64,000 nt of DNA from Verrucomicrobiaceae bacterium (GTDB lineage Bacteria; Verrucomicrobiota; Verrucomicrobiia; Verrucomicrobiales; Verrucomicrobiaceae): the NCBI GenBank assembly GCA_027484445.1, contig JAIXSY010000037.1:1-64000 (forward strand), written 5' to 3'. This document shows, piece after piece, positions 9,410-18,835 of the stretch. Positions within the stretch are counted from its first letter, which is position 1; each line of letters begins with the position of its first letter. Below the pieces are notes generated by a model. It was given only the letters and a program-made list of their open reading frames with translations, was not told the origin of the DNA and ran no database searches. The translations under genes and the position numbers were made by a program.

Positions 9410-12121
9410 TCACTTCAAGCTCAAGATGAAGGCCTTCACGTCGGCGAACTCCTGCGGCTTCAAGATGAGGTTCATGGGCGGCATGGGGCTGATCGGGGTG
9501 GCGGTGTAGCCTTCGGCGAGCTTGGCGTTCGGGTTGATGAGGCTTTCGAGGATGTAGGCCTCGTCTTTGCGGCTGGCGATGCCGTCGAGAGCAGGGCCGA
9601 CGGAGCTGCCCTGGCCTTTGAGGATGTGGCAGTTTTTGCAAGCGGCCACGGGATGCTCCCAGAAGATCTTTTCGCCGCGTTTGGCGTCGCCGACGAGTTT
9701 GCTGGCATCGTCTTCGTTTTCGAGGATGAGCTCGCAGAGCTTCACGTCGTCGAAGTAGATGTCGCCTTTACCGACGTGGAGGAGGTTGATGCTGGCTTTG
9801 GGGCGGTCCTTGCTGTTGAAGACGACTTCCACTTCGGTCCAGTCCTGGTTGCGGCTGATTTTCGGCGAGGTCTCGGCACGACCGATGTGGTCGTTGAGGC
9901 TGGCTTTGCCGCGGAAGGCGTGAGTTTTGATCCAGGCGCTGAGGCGGTAGTCGGTATTCGGTTTCAGCGCCACATCGGCGAAGGAGCTGGTGTCGGCGTC
10001 ATCGCGGGTGATGCAGCGCATGGCGCGTTTGCCGCTGTGCACCATCTTCGGATCGGTGACGAAGCCCCACTGCGCGTCTTTGTTGCCGGGGCGGTTGCCG
10101 TAGTCGCGCTTCTTCCAGGTGTCGCCGATGGGTTCTTCAAAGCCGGGGTTGGGGAGCAGGTTGGGGCCTTCCTTGTAATTGAGGGCCTTGTGCTTCTTCC
10201 CGAGCATCTTCGCGGCCTCGGCGAGCCATTCGTCGTTTTTGACGACAGGATCGCTGGCGAGCTTTTTGACGAGTGTTTGGATTTCTGGCGTCGTGGGGAA
10301 GTCGGAGAGCTTCACGAACGCGGCGAGGCGTGTGTTCAAATCGGGATCGGAAATGACGCCGGAGCCGAAGAAGAGATCCTGCGCGGCTTTGTCGGCTCCG
10401 AGAGCGCGGATGGCGTTGCGGCGGAGTTTGGCGTCTTTGGAGATGAGGGCGGCTTGGTGGGTTTTGGCGTCGAGAGTGCCACGCGCCTGTTTGACCCAAA
10501 GAGCGTGGATGTCGGACAGGTCGGACACGTCTGACCCGTCGGACACGAGCTGCTTTTGACGCAAAAGCTGGCTGTAGAGCGTCTTCGTGGCTTTGGGTGC
10601 TCCTTTCGCGGTGATCCGGTAAATGCGGCCCCGGCTGTGATCCCGCAGCTCATTCTCATGCGCACCACCGACGCCGGTCGTCGCCACGAAGCCGCCGCGT
10701 TCTTTGCTTGGCGTGGGGTTGTGCTGAATGATGAAGTTTTCGAAATCGGCCACCCACACCGCGCCATCGGGACCGACTTCGGCATGCACGGGGCTGTTCC
10801 ACTCGTCGCTGCTGGCGTAGAGGTTAAAGGCATCGAGAGCCTTGTAGCCAGCGCCATCGGGTTGCACGTCCATGAGGGCGACGACTTTCATCGTGGGCTC
10901 GCAGACCATCGCCATGCCTTGGAAGCGTTTCGGCAAAGCATCGCTGTAGATGAAGTTCGAGCCTGCGGCAGCGGTGTAGCCACCAAAGACATCCACCTGG
11001 CGGAAGTTTGGCGTGATGGTGTGGCAGGTATCGACCACGTTGATCTTCTTCGCGGTCATGCCGCGTGAGCCTTCCGCGTAGGCGGTGGCGGGGATGCCGC
11101 CGAAGAAGATGGGCGCTCCATTCGCGGTGCCGCCGAATTGATCGCCCGCGTCATTGTAGCTGTGGCCCCACGCGTTGTTCGTGAACTGATGCAGGAACTC
11201 CAAAGCGCTGCCGTCCGGCTTGAAGCGATACGTGCCCATGGCGAACTGATGCTTCTTGCCGCCGACGTAGCCCTCGATGCCGCTGTAGCCGACGCAGCCG
11301 TAGATCCAGTTGTCGAAACCATAGTGCAGGCTGCTGGCCTGCGCGTGGGTGTCGCGGATGCCCCAGCAGTCGATGATGACCTCGCGTTTGTCGGCTTTGT
11401 CATCGCCGTTGGTGTCTTCGAGGTAAATGAACTGCGGCGGCGCGGCCACGATGATGCCTTTGCGGGCGAAAACGATGCCGGTGGGCAGATTCAGCTTGTC
11501 GGCGAAGACGGTGAATTTGTCCGCTTTGCCATCGCCATCGGTGTCCTCGCAGATTTTCACGCTGTCCTGGCCTTCGTGATTCTCGGTGACGCCGTGCGGG
11601 TAGTCGCGTGTCTCGACGACCCAGCAGCGTCCTCGCTCATCCCACGCGAAGGCGATGGGCTTCGCGATGTCCGGTTCGGCGGCGAAGAGTTTCAGCTCGC
11701 AATCGGCCGGCACCTGCGTGCGCTCCATGCTGCCTTTGGGCGAAAACGGCTTCTGGAAGGTCAGCGGCTCCGGGCGCTTCTCGTAGTTCGCGACCTGCGG
11801 ATGCTTCTCGCGCTGTTCAGGCTCTCTTTGGGCCAAAAAGGCCTCGTAGGCGGCTTTTCTTTGAGGAGAGAGCTTTGCCAAAATGTGTGCCTTTAAGTCT
11901 GAGGGGTCGGACTTGTCAGACAAGTCCGACGGTGTGAGCGTGAGGTCGTAATCAGCAGAAACCTTCTCTTTGGCGTAATCAAACCAGATGGCGTCTCTTC
12001 CGAGATCACGCATGGCATTGTGCAGTGGCGTCGTGTCGGCACCGGGCGTGTCGATGTAGAGCACGCGGACAGGATTGGCGGCAGCACTGAGACTGACGAG
12101 CAGGAAAAGCAGCGGTTTCAT
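9410..12121 (-). CDS. PVC-type heme-binding CxxCH / membrane-bound dehydrogenase-like protein with carbohydrate-binding-like domain
   Basis: MKPLLFLLVSLSAAANPVRVLYIDTPGAD..., EPDIAKPIAFAWDERGRCWVVETRDYP, C-terminal CKNCH. Start may be 12142. Confidence 0.8.
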   Translation of the reverse strand: MKPLLFLLVSLSAAANPVRVLYIDTPGADTTPLHNAMRDLGRDAIWFDYAKEKVSADYDLTLTPSDLSDKSDPSDLKAHILAKLSPQRKAAYEAFLAQREPEQREKHPQVANYEKRPEPLTFQKPFSPKGSMERTQVPADCELKLFAAEPDIAKPIAFAWDERGRCWVVETRDYPHGVTENHEGQDSVKICEDTDGDGKADKFTVFADKLNLPTGIVFARKGIIVAAPPQFIYLEDTNGDDKADKREVIIDCWGIRDTHAQASSLHYGFDNWIYGCVGYSGIEGYVGGKKHQFAMGTYRFKPDGSALEFLHQFTNNAWGHSYNDAGDQFGGTANGAPIFFGGIPATAYAEGSRGMTAKKINVVDTCHTITPNFRQVDVFGGYTAAAGSNFIYSDALPKRFQGMAMVCEPTMKVVALMDVQPDGAGYKALDAFNLYASSDEWNSPVHAEVGPDGAVWVADFENFIIQHNPTPSKERGGFVATTGVGGAHENELRDHSRGRIYRITAKGAPKATKTLYSQLLRQKQLVSDGSDVSDLSDIHALWVKQARGTLDAKTHQAALISKDAKLRRNAIRALGADKAAQDLFFGSGVISDPDLNTRLAAFVKLSDFPTTPEIQTLVKKLASDPVVKNDEWLAEAAKMLGKKHKALNYKEGPNLLPNPGFEEPIGDTWKKRDYGNRPGNKDAQWGFVTDPKMVHSGKRAMRCITRDDADTSSFADVALKPNTDYRLSAWIKTHAFRGKASLNDHIGRAETSPKISRNQDWTEVEVVFNSKDRPKASINLLHVGKGDIYFDDVKLCELILENEDDASKLVGDAKRGEKIFWEHPVAACKNCHILKGQGSSVGPALDGIASRKDEAYILESLINPNAKLAEGYTATPISPMPPMNLILKPQEFADVKAFILSLK
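10511..10546. repeat. 9-nt x 4 minisatellite (GTCNGACNN) inside the CDS
   Basis: GTCGGACAG GTCGGACAC GTCTGACCC GTCGGACAC; encodes (minus) SDGSDVSDLSD. Confidence 0.9.
11897..11932. repeat. 9-nt x 4 minisatellite inside the same CDS, containing a 25-bp near-perfect palindrome
   Basis: GTCTGAGGG GTCGGACTT GTCAGACAA GTCCGACGG; 11906-11930 is GTCGGACTTGTC-A-GACAAGTCCGAC; encodes (minus) PSDLSDKSDPSD. Confidence 0.9.
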
Positions 12122-12202
12122 GGTTGGAGGAAGGTCACGCATGAAAACGTGCTTCTCCTGCGGGAACGCTCTGACATGTTTTGGGCCAGATCGGCCTCTG
12201 CC

Positions 12203-13612
12203 TCAGGCTCGTGAGCGGCGACGACGCAGCCAACAAGCGCAGCTGAGCGCGAGCAGCACAAGGGCAGAAGGTTCGGGCACTGGCTGGAGAAAATGGTTGA
12301 ACACATTGTTGGCTACATTTTCCCCCAAGGCTGCTCCGTCCAGATTGTCACTCATCCAGTGAATGCCCCCGTAAATCCGGCTCATGCCTGCCTCCAGCGC
12401 AGCCTCGCTGAAGCTATCGTAGGATCTTGTGTAACCCAGTGCCAAAAAGGGTGATTCAGACTCCGTGATGAAGGCGATGTCGTCCGTGCCGAAAAAGGCA
12501 GCCAAAATGGTCGCGCCAGCCATGCTAAAGGCACTGTGACCGCTGGTGTAAGCCCCAAAGGAAGGCGTCGGGATCAGCGGTGACCAGCCCATATCGCCAA
12601 TCGTGTCGGGATTGCCATCCGTGTCGGCGGTGTTGATCGCCAGCATCGGACGCCAGTTGTCATAAAAGACCTTTGCTTCCCAGGTGGCGATGCCCGTATC
12701 TGCTTGGGCGAGATTCAGCAGGGCAAAGAGGCGCGCGTTTTGTTCGAGCGACAGTCCCATGGAGGCAGAGACCGTCTGGGCGATGCGGTTCCAGTGGCCT
12801 GGTGGCGATGCGGTGCCGGGGCCATCCATCCAGAAGTAGGCGATCCGCGTTTGGTCTTCGGTGCGAATGCTGCTGCTGCTTCCGCCGATGGATTTCACCA
12901 AGTTGAATTCTGAGGTGTAGGCGTCGCTTTTTACCCAGTTTTCATAATTGTCCGGCGTGAAGCCATTCGGCCCGTTGGGGCGGAATTGACTGGTGCTGGT
13001 CAGGGTAAAGGGCGTCATGTCACTCCACTGCGACTTCAAAAACGTGCCGGTGGAGGCACCCCAGGCACCGGCGGTGGTGCCCGGCTGCCAGCGTCCGATT
13101 GTGCCGAGCGGCTGGGGGCTGTAGGTGGGAAAATCATTCCAACCATCGTTCATCCTTGCTTGGATCATGGCCGTGGCAGCAGCTGCGCCCACCTCCATGC
13201 CGCGAGTTTTGGCCTCACCTCCGCCGATTGCCGCCATCTGAGTGTTGTAGAGGTTGTCAAAAGCGGCCTGATAGCTATTCGAGGCCCCGTAGTAATTCGC
13301 GTAAACGTTGGTCATCACGGTGTAGGCCGCCGTGGCCGCTGCGGCATTCACATCTATGCTGGAGCCGCTGCTGATGGGGTCAAAGTAGCCCAGGTAGGAC
13401 TCATAGCTCCGGGTCACGGAGTTCACGGCATCAAACACGGCCCCCCCCATCATGCCCATGGTCCGTGAATTCGTCGGCGGCGTTGCTGAGCCTGCTTCGT
13501 TAGCGAAAGTTTCGCGCATCAGCTGGTTCCATTGCAGCACGACATCAGCCCTCAGGCTGCTGGTGAACGCAGCTAGAACAACCATGAAGCGGAGCGCACG
13601 AGGAGAAATCAT
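12203..13612 (-). CDS. PAP2/vanadium haloperoxidase-superfamily protein with PEP-CTERM sorting signal
   Basis: N-terminal signal peptide; PTPSFGAYTSGHSAFSMAGATIL (PAP2 SGH motif); C-terminus VPEPSALVLLALSCACWLRRRRSRA. Confidence 0.85.
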   Translation of the reverse strand: MISPRALRFMVVLAAFTSSLRADVVLQWNQLMRETFANEAGSATPPTNSRTMGMMGGAVFDAVNSVTRSYESYLGYFDPISSGSSIDVNAAAATAAYTVMTNVYANYYGASNSYQAAFDNLYNTQMAAIGGGEAKTRGMEVGAAAATAMIQARMNDGWNDFPTYSPQPLGTIGRWQPGTTAGAWGASTGTFLKSQWSDMTPFTLTSTSQFRPNGPNGFTPDNYENWVKSDAYTSEFNLVKSIGGSSSSIRTEDQTRIAYFWMDGPGTASPPGHWNRIAQTVSASMGLSLEQNARLFALLNLAQADTGIATWEAKVFYDNWRPMLAINTADTDGNPDTIGDMGWSPLIPTPSFGAYTSGHSAFSMAGATILAAFFGTDDIAFITESESPFLALGYTRSYDSFSEAALEAGMSRIYGGIHWMSDNLDGAALGENVANNVFNHFLQPVPEPSALVLLALSCACWLRRRRSRA

Positions 13613-13784
13613 CTGTGTTCATGATAATTAATATAATTATAATAATAAGCAAGTCTTTCCTTTCTTTGGGTTCGTCGAAATCTTCTTCCTTGGCTGAGGC
13701 TCACCTGCGGCGGAGGATGGCCGCTCATGCTGGGTTTTGCTCTTGCAGCCTGACTTCAGGGTGCTTAACCGTGCTCTGATCGTC

Positions 13785-14765
13785 ATGGTTTTCTTTTCGC
13801 GCCCCGTTTTCCTCGTTTGCTGCCTCTGCGGGCTGGCTTCTCTTTCCTTGGCCCAGTCCTCCAGCAACGGCATCGCTGCTGTGGTGAATGGCAACGTCAT
13901 CACGAAGTCCGAAGTCCGTGAGGCGGTGAACGCCCAGGAGCAGATGCTGCGCTTTCAATTTCAAAACGACCCCACGGTCCTGCAGCGCGAGGTCGCGAAC
14001 CTTCGGGCCACTGCGCTGGATAGCCTGATCGACCGCGAGCTGGTGCTGGCTGAGTTCAAGCGTCTGGGGGCGCAAATCAAGGCACAGTGGGTCGATGACG
14101 ACATCAACTCCATCATCCGGGAGAGCTTCAAAGGCAATCGCGATGCCTTCGTCAAAGAGTTGGCAGGCAGTGGCATGACGCTGAAGAAGTTCCGTGAGAT
14201 GCGCGAAAAAATGATGATCGTGCAGGCCATGCGCGGCAAGGTCGGTACCAACAACGTGCCAGCGACGCCGCGCGAGGTAGAGGAGTATTATCAAAAAAAC
14301 ATCAGCAAGTGGCGCGAGGGCGGGGCTATCAAGATCAGCACCATCACCCTGCCGAAATTTACAGGTGGCGATTCCACCCCGGAGAAGCAGAAGAAACTGG
14401 CCGAAGAGCTGAGGCGCAAGGTCGTGGGGGGAGCGGATTTTGCCACCATCGCCCGTAGCTACAGCCAGGATAGCCATGCGGAAAATGGAGGGGCCTGGGA
14501 CTGGATGCCGCGTGATCAAATGAAGCCATCCATCGCAACGGTGGCCTTTGACCTCAAAACAGGCGGCATCAGCAATGTGCTGGAAGAAGAAGGTGCCTAC
14601 ATCATCATCGCCTGCGATGCCGTGAAGCATGGCAATGCCAAGCCCCTGAGCGAAGTCCGTGATGAAGTGGAGCGCCTGATCTCTGCGGACCGGTCGAAAA
14701 CCGTCTTGGACAAATGGATGGATGGCCTGCGCAAGCGTGCCGTCATCAAGAAGTATGGCTGGTGA
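13785..14765 (+). CDS. SurA/PpiC-like periplasmic peptidylprolyl isomerase
   Basis: Signal peptide; IAAVVNGNVITKSEVREAV (SurA-N); parvulin region FATIARSYSQDSHAENGGAWDWMPRDQM. Confidence 0.85.
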   Translation: MVFFSRPVFLVCCLCGLASLSLAQSSSNGIAAVVNGNVITKSEVREAVNAQEQMLRFQFQNDPTVLQREVANLRATALDSLIDRELVLAEFKRLGAQIKAQWVDDDINSIIRESFKGNRDAFVKELAGSGMTLKKFREMREKMMIVQAMRGKVGTNNVPATPREVEEYYQKNISKWREGGAIKISTITLPKFTGGDSTPEKQKKLAEELRRKVVGGADFATIARSYSQDSHAENGGAWDWMPRDQMKPSIATVAFDLKTGGISNVLEEEGAYIIIACDAVKHGNAKPLSEVRDEVERLISADRSKTVLDKWMDGLRKRAVIKKYGW

Positions 14766-14794
14766 GTGAAGCCGTGAGTACGCCTGCTGACATC

Positions 14795-15115
14795 ATGGGA
14801 GTGCGTGTGGTGCTATGCACTTTTCCTGATGCGGATACGGCGCGTCGTGTGGCTCGGCAGTTGGTCGAAGAAAAACTCGCTGCCTGTGTGAATCTGCTGC
14901 CTGGGGTGGAGTCCATCTACCGCTGGCAGGGGCAGGTCGAGACCGCCGCCGAAGTGCTGGCTGTGCTGAAAACGGCAGCTTCTCAACTGACCGTGCTCGA
15001 AAAGCGCCTGCTGGAGCTGCACCCGTATGAGGTGCCGGAATTCGTGGCCCTGGAGTCCTCTGCCGTCGCGCCTGAGTATCGAGCCTGGCTGATGCAAAGC
15101 ATGGCCGCAGAGTGA
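14795..15115 (+). CDS. cutA: Divalent-cation tolerance protein CutA
   Basis: VVLCTFPDADTARRVARQLVEEKLAACVNLLPGVESIYRWQGQVETAAEVLAVLKT...HPYEVPEFVAL. Confidence 0.93.
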   Translation: MGVRVVLCTFPDADTARRVARQLVEEKLAACVNLLPGVESIYRWQGQVETAAEVLAVLKTAASQLTVLEKRLLELHPYEVPEFVALESSAVAPEYRAWLMQSMAAE

Positions 15116-15180
15116 TCTAGGCCGTTCAGGAAATGCGGCGCAAGCTGGCTGCTTTCTACCTCGTTTAGCGGTGCCCAACC

Positions 15181-16623
15181 ATGCGCTGCTTGTCCCTGCT
15201 TTTCTTCTTTGCTCTGTGCACCCTCCCGGCGGCGGATCGTCCCAATGTGCTCTTCATCATGGCAGATGACTTCCGCCCTGAACTGGGCTGCTATGGATCG
15301 CCTGCACGCACGCCACACCTGGATCGCTTGGCTGCGCAGGGGCTGCGCTTTCAACGCGCCTACTGCCAGCAGGCCGTGTGCAATCCTTCACGCTCTTCCT
15401 TGCTGACAGGTCGCCGCCCAGACACGCTGCGCATCTGGAACAACAGCGTGCACTTTCGTGAACCGAATCCCGACGTCATGACGCTGCCTGGTTGGTTCAA
15501 GCAGCACGAGTACACGACACGCTGTGTGGGCAAAATTTTCCACAACTGGCACACTGCCGTGAAGGGAGATCGTCCCTCTTGGAGCGCGGATGAATTCTTG
15601 CACTATGCCAATCATGGCAACGACACGCCCCAGGTGCCGCTGCCCCTGCCGCCCAATCTTGCCACCCTGAACCCCAACCGCGGCTACCGCGAAAATGGAC
15701 TGTGCGAGTGCCGCGACGTGCCTGATGAAGCCTACTACGATGGCCGCGTGGCTGCGGAAGCCATCCGCGTGCTGGCTGAGGTGAAGGCACAGCCTTTCTT
15801 CCTGGCCGTCGGTTTTTGGAAGCCTCATGCGCCCTTCAATGCCCCCAAGAAATACTGGGATCTCTACGATCGTGCCCAGGTGCCTGCGCTGGATGCTCGT
15901 CGCCCACAGGGAGCGCCGGACATCGCCTTTCATCAGAGCACTGAGGTCCTAGGCCCCCCTGCGAAGCAGACGCCTGTGTCCGAGGCTCAGGCGGCAGAGC
16001 TGCGTCATGGCTACTTGGCGAACATCAGCTACATGGATGCACAGATCGGCAAGGTGCTGGATGCCCTGGCACAAAGTGGGGTCGCCGAGCGCACGATCGT
16101 CGTCTTCTTCGCCGATCACGGCTATCATCTCGGCGAGCACAGCCTATGGGGCAAAACCTCCAACTTCGAGTTCGATGCCCATGTGCCCCTGCTCATTCGT
16201 GCACCACAAGCGGCTAGTCAGGGAAAGGCGACCTCGGCCTTGGCGGAGCTGGTGGACCTTTTTCCCACCCTGGCAGATCTGTGCGGACTTCCCCAGCCAT
16301 CCGGGCTTGAGGGCACGAGCTTGGCACCTGTCGTGCATGGAGAAAAGTCAGCGGTCAAGGCTGCTGCCTACACCCAGCACCCGCGCCCGGCCTACTATGA
16401 CCGCGAACCTGGTGGGCAACCCCAAGCCATGGGCTACAGCGTGCGCACAGATCAGGTGCGCTACACCGAGTGGCGTGACTGGAAGACGAAGGCCATCGTG
16501 GCGCGTGAACTCTATCTGACGGAGCGCGATCCCGCAGAGATGATCAATCAAGTCGATCATCCCGACCATGCTCAAGAACTCGCTCAGGCAGAGAAACTGC
16601 TGCTGGAGAAATTCCCGCGATGA
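15181..16623 (+). CDS. Sulfatase (iduronate-2-sulfatase-like)
   Basis: ADRPNVLFIMADDFRPELGCYG; CNPSRSSLLTGRRPDT formylglycine signature; FFADHGYHLGEHSLWGK. Confidence 0.92.
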   Translation: MRCLSLLFFFALCTLPAADRPNVLFIMADDFRPELGCYGSPARTPHLDRLAAQGLRFQRAYCQQAVCNPSRSSLLTGRRPDTLRIWNNSVHFREPNPDVMTLPGWFKQHEYTTRCVGKIFHNWHTAVKGDRPSWSADEFLHYANHGNDTPQVPLPLPPNLATLNPNRGYRENGLCECRDVPDEAYYDGRVAAEAIRVLAEVKAQPFFLAVGFWKPHAPFNAPKKYWDLYDRAQVPALDARRPQGAPDIAFHQSTEVLGPPAKQTPVSEAQAAELRHGYLANISYMDAQIGKVLDALAQSGVAERTIVVFFADHGYHLGEHSLWGKTSNFEFDAHVPLLIRAPQAASQGKATSALAELVDLFPTLADLCGLPQPSGLEGTSLAPVVHGEKSAVKAAAYTQHPRPAYYDREPGGQPQAMGYSVRTDQVRYTEWRDWKTKAIVARELYLTERDPAEMINQVDHPDHAQELAQAEKLLLEKFPR

Positions 16624-16648
16624 CCTTTGCTAGCGGGGCACCCTTCCC

Positions 16649-18823
16649 ATGAAGAAAAAGCCCTCTGCACCGCACCGTCCGCCCGCGCGCGACTCACGTT
16701 GGCTTCGCTGGAGGCGCTGGACCTTTCTGGGACTCATGGGCGTGAGTCTGCTGGCCACCCTCGCTGCGGCGGTGGTGGTTGGCATTTACACCCAGATCGC
16801 CCGTCGCTACGACCTAGCTGCCCTGGGGCAGATGCCAGAGCGCACCATGGTCATGGACGCTGCTGGGGAGTTGCTGGGGAGAATGCATGGCGAAAATCGC
16901 GTCGTGGTGCCGCTGAGCCAAGTCTCGCCACACTTTGTCAAGGCACTGCTGGCGCGGGAAGACAGTCGTTTTTATCGCCATGGCGGCATCGACTTCTATG
17001 GCGTGGCTCGTGCGACCGTGCGCAATCTGAAAGAAGGCCGTGTGGTGCAGGGGGCCAGCACGCTGACCATGCAGCTGGCGCGCAATAGCTATCCAGACCT
17101 GAACGATCGCTCCTTCCATCGCAAGCTCATCGAGATGATGCTGGCCCGTCGCATCGAGAAAGTCTGGAGCAAGGAGCAGATCATCGAGCACTACGTGAAT
17201 CGCATCTTTTTCGGCACAGGCGTCTATGGCATCCAGCGCGCGAGCCAAGTTTACTTTGGCAAACATGCCAGCCAGCTCACCCTGAGTGAGTCGGCCATGA
17301 TCGCGGGCATCATCCGCAGCCCCGTGCGCTTTTCACCCTTTCGGAACTTTGATGGGGCCATGAAGGAGCGCGATGATGTGCTGCAGCGCATGCTGCTGCT
17401 GAAGCTGATCACGCCTGAAGAAGAACTGCAGGCGCGCTATGCTGAGATCGTGCTCCGAGCCCAGCCCTTGTTTCAAAGCCAGGGAGACTGGGCTCTCGAT
17501 GCGGTTCGGCGGGACCTCGACCGTCTTCTGGAACAGCATGAGATCGAAGATGGCGGCCTGCTGGTCTATACCACCCTCAGCAAGGAATTGCAGATCGCTG
17601 CTGAAGCGGCTGTGGAAAAACGGCTCGCCTCCGTGGAGAAACTGCCAGGCTACCCGCACCTGAAAAAGGCGGACTTTGACGCCACCTGGAATCCGTCCAC
17701 CGAGCTCACGACCACGCCCTACCTGCAAGGGGCGCTGACGCTTTTGGACAACGAGACGGGTGGCATCTTGGCCCTGGTTGGAGGTCGTGACTATCGACAG
17801 AGCAAATTCAACCGCGCCACCCAGGGGCAGCGACAGATCGGCTCGACCGTGAAGCCCTTTGTCTATGCGGCGGCCATCGCCAGTGGCTTCCTGCCAGGAA
17901 CCTTCATCGAAGATGCGGCCCTGCGCCCAGGGGAGATCGAAGGCGCAGACCCAAACTGGAATCCGCAAAACTCCGATGGGAAGTTTTTGGGGCAGCAGAC
18001 GCTGACCGCAGGCCTCGTGCAGAGCCGCAATACCATGACCATCCGGCTCGGCAACTACGCTGGACTGCCACGTGTGCAGCAGGTGCTGGCTGATGCTGGC
18101 ATCGGTGAGCATGTGGCCAGCAATCCGCAGCTCTTCATCGGCAACTTGGCGGGAAATCCGCGAGAGCTGGCCAGTGCTTTCACGGTTTTTCCCAACGAGG
18201 GCCTTCGCCGTCGGCCCTTTCTGATTCACAAGATCACTGACAAAGCGGGCAATGTCCTCTACGATGCCAGCGTGCTGGAGGTGGAGGTGCTGCCACCCGC
18301 TGTCGCCTATGTGATGCGGCGCATCCTTTCCCAAGTCATGGACAAAGGCACCGCCGCTAGCGTCCGCAGCCAGCATGGATTCAAAGAGCCCGGCGGTGGC
18401 AAAACCGGCACCACCAATGACTACAAAGACGCCTGGTTCGCGGGCTACACCGACCGGGTCACCTGTGCCGTCTGGGTAGGCATGGATAAGCCAACGACGA
18501 TCATGGATGAAGGTTACGGGAGTCGGCTCTCCATCCCGATCTGGGCAGATGTGGCCAAAAAAGCGGTTGAGCTCGGCTACATTCCTGCCGGACCGCGCAC
18601 GGATCCACCGCTGACCAAGGTCGCGCTCTGCCGCGTCACCAGCCAGCTGGCCTCAGCGGGCTGTCAGGCGGCTGGCATGGCCTATGAAGATGAGCTGCCC
18701 TATGGCCTAGTTCCTCAAGGTTTCTGCCAAGTGCATCAGGGCGTCTATGCGCAGCCGCCCCCCCAGCGTCGTGCTGCCGCAGGCCCCGGCTTGTTTGACC
18801 GCATTCGCGGTTGGTTTCAGTAA
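16649..18823 (+). CDS. Penicillin-binding protein 1A, transglycosylase/transpeptidase
   Basis: ALLAREDSRFYRHGGIDFYGVARA, GASTLTMQLARN (GT51); GSTVKPFVYAAAI and KTGTTNDYKDAWFAGY (transpeptidase). Confidence 0.95.
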   Translation: MKKKPSAPHRPPARDSRWLRWRRWTFLGLMGVSLLATLAAAVVVGIYTQIARRYDLAALGQMPERTMVMDAAGELLGRMHGENRVVVPLSQVSPHFVKALLAREDSRFYRHGGIDFYGVARATVRNLKEGRVVQGASTLTMQLARNSYPDLNDRSFHRKLIEMMLARRIEKVWSKEQIIEHYVNRIFFGTGVYGIQRASQVYFGKHASQLTLSESAMIAGIIRSPVRFSPFRNFDGAMKERDDVLQRMLLLKLITPEEELQARYAEIVLRAQPLFQSQGDWALDAVRRDLDRLLEQHEIEDGGLLVYTTLSKELQIAAEAAVEKRLASVEKLPGYPHLKKADFDATWNPSTELTTTPYLQGALTLLDNETGGILALVGGRDYRQSKFNRATQGQRQIGSTVKPFVYAAAIASGFLPGTFIEDAALRPGEIEGADPNWNPQNSDGKFLGQQTLTAGLVQSRNTMTIRLGNYAGLPRVQQVLADAGIGEHVASNPQLFIGNLAGNPRELASAFTVFPNEGLRRRPFLIHKITDKAGNVLYDASVLEVEVLPPAVAYVMRRILSQVMDKGTAASVRSQHGFKEPGGGKTGTTNDYKDAWFAGYTDRVTCAVWVGMDKPTTIMDEGYGSRLSIPIWADVAKKAVELGYIPAGPRTDPPLTKVALCRVTSQLASAGCQAAGMAYEDELPYGLVPQGFCQVHQGVYAQPPPQRRAAAGPGLFDRIRGWFQ

Positions 18824-18835
18824 TGCCTTAGTGTC

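Noticed and set aside
9389-11896. Plus-strand ORFs 9389..10534 and 11138..11896
   Set aside because: Antisense shadows of the PVC heme protein with no recognisable domain.
13725-14630. 301-aa minus-strand ORF
   Set aside because: Antisense to the SurA/PpiC-like gene; no domain signal.
17333-18376. 347-aa minus-strand ORF
   Set aside because: Antisense to PBP1A; no domain signal.
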